Assembly: GCA_031268245.1 (NCBI GenBank)
Contig: JAIRXN010000232.1
Location: forward strand, 1-10,003
DNA: 10,003 nt
Reading direction: 5' to 3'
Origin: Treponema sp.
Lineage (GTDB): Bacteria > Spirochaetota > Spirochaetia > Treponematales > Breznakiellaceae
Position 1 is the stretch's first letter; each line of letters opens with the position of its first letter. Shown one piece after another: positions 7,213 through 10,003 of this stretch. The notes beneath the pieces were generated by a model that was not told where the DNA came from, made no database searches, and saw only the letters and a program-made list of their open reading frames with translations. Both the position numbers and the translations under genes were made by a program.

Positions 7213-9797
7213 TATTTTACAGCCAATATCCCCATTTCCGTGGCGATGCGGATCGCATCCGCCCGGTTTATGGCGCCCAGTTTATTATAGATACTCTTTA
7301 TGACACTTTTAACAGTATTGATCGAGAGTTCTTCCGCCCCGGCTATGTCTTCCCTGGTGAGGCCCTGGAAAAGGCCGGTGAGGATGTTTGTTTCCCGCGG
7401 GGAGAGGAGTTCCGTCCGGGATGCATTGCGGGACTCATACTGCCGGGTAAAGGCTTTCAGTTTTCTCATATAAACGGAAGCGTTCCGGCGGATCTGTTCC
7501 AGCCGGACGGCGGGGATTGATGTTTTTTCCTTTAAAAAAGTTGTTACCATGGCCCGCATATTTTTTCCCTGTTCGATAAAGGCCATCCAGAGGCCGTTGG
7601 GTTCGGCAAGACTGTAAGCCTCCTCAAAGGCGGCAAGGGATCCGGTTTTGTCCCTCATCTGGTAGCGGCATAACGATTCCAGGATCTTCAACTCAAGCCT
7701 GCCTAAAAGGAAACAGCCGAGGCATTCGCTGTTTTCCTGGTTTTCCACGGAGGCGAGAGCAGCGGCAAATTTCCGTTCCGCGGCGGCGCATTTTATCCGA
7801 ACCAGGATCTCTATTCCGTGGATCTGGGAGCTTAGTTCGCTCTCCTCGTAGTCGCTTTTCAGCCAGACGCTTATCTTTTCATGCTGCCCCGTCTGGGCAT
7901 AATACCAGCTCATGATAATATCGTGGTAGATATTGCGGTTAATGTACCCGGGAATTTCAAGCTGCGCTTCCAGTTGTTTGATAATATCCTTTATGCCCGC
8001 CGCATCACTCTGGAATAGACGGATCCTTAACAGGTAAAAGAGGCTGCGGTTTTCCACTTCGTACTGGTGTTTCTGCCGGGCCTTGCCCAGGGCCGTGAGC
8101 CCCCATTGTTCCGCTTCCTTTATTCTTGCCTTGAAGAAGGCCGCCTCGCAGCGGGCAAGATCGCCCATGCCCCAGGCGCAGCCCGCCATGGAGGAAGCCT
8201 TAAAGGGCACCGAGACATCAAGCGCTTCGATAAAACGTTCCAGTTCCCCGGGATCGCTCATTCCCACCGTGTTGACATAGGTTCCGATGCTGGAAATCGA
8301 TATAGAGGCTGAAATTTCACCGTCCCATTGGCTCTGGTAGTAGGCGGCCTTTTCAAAATAAGGGACAAAGTCGTAGTTTCCGGTCTTATATGCATTCAAT
8401 TGACTGATAACGCCCAGACTATTGTAACATCCGAAGAGGACCCGGATCTCAGTCCCGGAGAAACCGGAGGATTTCCCTTTTTTTTCGTAAGAATCGATCA
8501 AGTCCCGGAGTTCTTTTTCCGCCTCTCCGTAGCGCATATTGAGGATGAGGCAGCGGGTATGGATAAGATGGGCCACGGGGTTCTCCCTGTACATGGAGAC
8601 GGGGGCGCGGTCTAAAATTTCCAGAATAAAACGGACGGTTTTATCCGGTATTGCCTGGGGCATGGTGTAGATTAGATCGATGAGGCCGTTATAATTCCCC
8701 GCCTTTTCATAGTAGCTCATGGCGTCTGTTTTCTGATCGTTGTCCGCACTCCACCGGGCGGCCTTGCTGTAGACTTCCCGTATTTCATCTTCCGTAAGCT
8801 CTGCCTGCCGGCTGCGGAGGTAGTCCAGAAAAAGATGATGGATGTGGTAGGCATGGAGGTAGGATTCGTAGAGGACAAAAGAACTCATCTGTTCCAGTTC
8901 GTCCAGCAGGGCGGAGCCGGAATTACCGGGGGCCGCCTCCGCTATCTCCCGGACAAGTTCAAGGTTGAGGTATTCGATAAGCGACAATTTAATGAGGAGT
9001 TTTGCCAGTTCCGGGGAAAGGTCCGTCATGACTTCGCTTTCAATGAGCTTGAACATATTCGAGCGGATCGCGGAAGGGACATAGCCCCTGCCCGAAGGAG
9101 CGTTTTTAAGAAAGAGACCCGCCAGGTGAATGGCAAAGGCCCAGCCTTCCGTGTCATGGTATATCAGCGAAGAAGTCTGGGGCGGAGGATGAATATCCTG
9201 AATGTTGAAGTATTCGATCATCTCCTCCTGACTGAAGCGGAGATCCTCTTCGGGGAGTTTTGCCAAAAGACCCTTGGAAAGGTAACGCACAAGGTTCAGG
9301 GGCAATTCAGTCCTGGAAATAAAAATTGTGCAGAAATTGACCGGCATGACGGCAAGGCTCCGTTCCAGAAAACGGAGGACTGTCTTTTCCTGGACATGGT
9401 GAATATCATCGTAGACAAACACATGCCTGTTCCCGGTCTTTACTTTGGCCTTGAAGATAAGGCTGTAGCGTTCGAAACGCTGTTCCGTTGCGGGGAAACC
9501 CCCGCGCCGTAGTTTTGCGGCGGTTTCCCTGTCGATCATTGCCATGGCCGTGGTAAAATTCCCCCAAAAACGGTCTTCCGCATTGTCCCGGCCGGAAAGC
9601 TGTATCCAGAGGGTATCGTAACGGGATTTTTGCAGAAAAGAATAGACCGAATGGGTTTTCCCGTAGCCCGCTCCGGCGGTAACGCTTACCACCGGGTTTA
9701 ATACAGCCCGTTCCAGAAGCTCATCTATCTGGGGCCGGGGCAAATATACCTGATTATCCAGAGTTATATTGATATTGCTATGAAATAATTCCGGCAT
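7212..9797 (-). CDS. MalT-like LuxR-family transcriptional regulator (STAND ATPase), first of tandem pair
   Basis: This 861-aa protein has the same plan as its downstream neighbour. It shows Walker A AGAGYGKT (41-48), Walker B VFVYDD (126-131), sensor SRTE (161-164), EGW (217-219) and the winged-helix motif HIHHLFLDYLR (318-328). A long helical TPR-like region (about 340-790) probably holds the sensing surface, and a C-terminal LuxR HTH lies at 798-861 (LSPRE...LTREDIA...NTVKSVIK...NKLGAINRAD). Over the 61 aligned HTH residues, 33 are identical to the neighbour by my count; the rest is recognisably homologous but more divergent, so this is an old duplication. The ATG at 9797 has a purine-rich GAGGGG close upstream (spacing short, about 2-4 nt). 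There is no signal peptide or membrane segment, so it should be cytoplasmic. A strong promoter and repeats lie upstream at 9924-9969. The inducer is not deducible from sequence. Confidence 0.92.
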   Translation of the reverse strand: MPELFHSNINITLDNQVYLPRPQIDELLERAVLNPVVSVTAGAGYGKTHSVYSFLQKSRYDTLWIQLSGRDNAEDRFWGNFTTAMAMIDRETAAKLRRGGFPATEQRFERYSLIFKAKVKTGNRHVFVYDDIHHVQEKTVLRFLERSLAVMPVNFCTIFISRTELPLNLVRYLSKGLLAKLPEEDLRFSQEEMIEYFNIQDIHPPPQTSSLIYHDTEGWAFAIHLAGLFLKNAPSGRGYVPSAIRSNMFKLIESEVMTDLSPELAKLLIKLSLIEYLNLELVREIAEAAPGNSGSALLDELEQMSSFVLYESYLHAYHIHHLFLDYLRSRQAELTEDEIREVYSKAARWSADNDQKTDAMSYYEKAGNYNGLIDLIYTMPQAIPDKTVRFILEILDRAPVSMYRENPVAHLIHTRCLILNMRYGEAEKELRDLIDSYEKKGKSSGFSGTEIRVLFGCYNSLGVISQLNAYKTGNYDFVPYFEKAAYYQSQWDGEISASISISSIGTYVNTVGMSDPGELERFIEALDVSVPFKASSMAGCAWGMGDLARCEAAFFKARIKEAEQWGLTALGKARQKHQYEVENRSLFYLLRIRLFQSDAAGIKDIIKQLEAQLEIPGYINRNIYHDIIMSWYYAQTGQHEKISVWLKSDYEESELSSQIHGIEILVRIKCAAAERKFAAALASVENQENSECLGCFLLGRLELKILESLCRYQMRDKTGSLAAFEEAYSLAEPNGLWMAFIEQGKNMRAMVTTFLKEKTSIPAVRLEQIRRNASVYMRKLKAFTRQYESRNASRTELLSPRETNILTGLFQGLTREDIAGAEELSINTVKSVIKSIYNKLGAINRADAIRIATEMGILAVK

Positions 9798-9808
9798 TGC
9801 CCCTCTAT

Positions 9809-9826
9809 GTTTTCAGTATCGAAAAC
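9809..9826 (-). other. Small hairpin next to the ribosome-binding site of the first regulator
   Basis: GTTTTC (9809-9814) and GAAAAC (9821-9826) are perfect 6-base inverted arms around a 6-nt loop. In the minus-strand mRNA the hairpin ends two bases before the purine-rich AGAGGGG (9806-9800) that precedes the ATG at 9797. It is A/T-rich and weak, but it is placed where it could modulate ribosome access. A T7 run (9836-9830) lies just upstream of it. Confidence 0.35.
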
Positions 9827-9866
9827 CTTAAAAAAAGTCAAATTTTTGTAGTCTGAATTCAAGGTA

Positions 9867-9896
9867 GCTGTTCCAAAACTGAAGTTTTGGAACAGC
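9867..9896 (-). other. Perfect 13-bp stem-loop in the leader of the regulator operon
   Basis: GCTGTTCCAAAAC (9867-9879) and GTTTTGGAACAGC (9884-9896) are perfect complementary arms of 13 bases with a 4-nt loop. If the promoter at 9924-9951 is used, the hairpin starts about 20 nt into the transcript. No T-run follows directly on either strand; on the minus strand the nearest T7 is about 30 nt further. It may be a leader structure, the terminator stem of a gene beyond the window, or a copy of a dispersed treponemal hairpin. Confidence 0.6.
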
Positions 9897-9923
9897 CTCG
9901 TCTATTCATAATTTTATGTATCT

Positions 9924-9951
9924 ATAATACTATCTATGTTTCAAATGTCAA
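9924..9951 (-). promoter_or_regulatory. Sigma70-like promoter for the tandem regulators
   Basis: On the minus strand a perfect -35 TTGACA (9951-9946) is followed after 16 nt by TATTAT (9929-9924), five of six matches to the -10 consensus. The expected start is near 9917, giving a leader of about 120 nt before the ATG at 9797. A further TATAAT at 9995-9990 could be a second -10, but its -35 would lie beyond the window end. The 206-nt stretch 9798-10003 contains no gene. Confidence 0.65.
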
Positions 9952-9969
9952 TCAAGTATCTTTCAAATG
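9935..9969. repeat. 13-nt direct repeat across the -35 region, candidate operator
   Basis: TATGTTTCAAATG (9935-9947) and TATCTTTCAAATG (9957-9969) differ at one base and are 22 bp apart start to start, about two helical turns. The first copy overlaps the spacer and edge of the -35 hexamer (9951-9946); the second lies just upstream of it. This geometry suits a regulator binding one face of the DNA, possibly one of the MalT-like proteins acting on its own promoter. The region is A/T-rich, which raises the odds of chance repeats. Confidence 0.5.
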
Positions 9970-10003
9970 ATAGTTTTATGTCCTTGTTTATTATAAAAAG
10001 TGT

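Noticed and set aside
8835..9512. 225-codon open frame on the plus strand opposite the first regulator
   Set aside because: It covers the complement of the NTPase-domain region of a clear MalT-like gene, and its translation resembles no family I know. Similar frames at 6628-7290, 227-787 and 1748-2098 are rejected for the same reason.
9900..9928. Plus-strand promoter based on TATAAT at 9923-9928
   Set aside because: No acceptable -35 hexamer lies 16-18 nt upstream and no plus-strand gene begins in the window. The hexamer overlaps the better-supported minus-strand -10.
1..10003. CRISPR array, insertion sequence, toxin-antitoxin or phage module
   Set aside because: No regularly spaced repeats, transposase or integrase motifs, or small paired genes were seen; the window is fully accounted for by five genes, a tRNA and short intergenic regions.

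Overview
The window looks like chromosome from a spirochaete of the Treponema group. GC is moderate, near 50% by eye, which would fit termite-gut treponemes (T. primitia / T. azotonutricium type) better than the oral or syphilis species. The main evidence is a cheA - cheW(CheR-fused) - cheX cluster with an enlarged CheA dimerisation region. This is the arrangement I recall for the treponemal 'F2' chemotaxis system. The species assignment is inference; the gene families are clear from the translated sequence.

Layout: every gene I can support is on the minus strand, so transcription runs from high to low coordinates. Positions 9798-10003 hold a strong sigma70-like promoter, a 13-nt direct repeat across its -35 region, and a leader with two hairpins. 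Next come two large tandem MalT/LuxR-type regulators: 861 aa (9797-7212) and 853 aa (7212-4651). They overlap by one base (stop TAG and start GTG share a G). A 102-nt gap without an obvious terminator follows; it carries promoter-like hexamers right in front of cheA. Then come cheA (4548-2152), cheW-cheR (2137-797) and cheX (724-254). Positions 58-253 contain no gene but several hairpins, including a likely terminator. At the edge (57-1) is the 5' three-quarters of a tRNA-Val with anticodon GAC.

How the genes work together: CheA is the histidine kinase of the chemoreceptor array. CheW-CheR couples it to receptors and carries a divergent methyltransferase-like domain. CheX is the CheY-P phosphatase used by spirochaetes in place of CheZ. 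The response regulator cheY, which follows cheX in the treponemal operons I know, is absent here: cheX is followed by terminator-like hairpins and then the tRNA. The two regulators are signal-responsive ATPases (STAND class) with LuxR DNA-binding tails. Their tight coupling to each other and their position directly upstream of cheA raise the possibility that a small-molecule signal controls this chemotaxis cluster, but nothing in the sequence proves co-transcription.

I did not find a clearly new defence or mobile system. The most interesting points are the regulator pair placed in front of the chemotaxis operon with its repeat-bearing promoter, the missing cheY, the divergent CheR domain, and the SD-less, possibly leaderless cheA.
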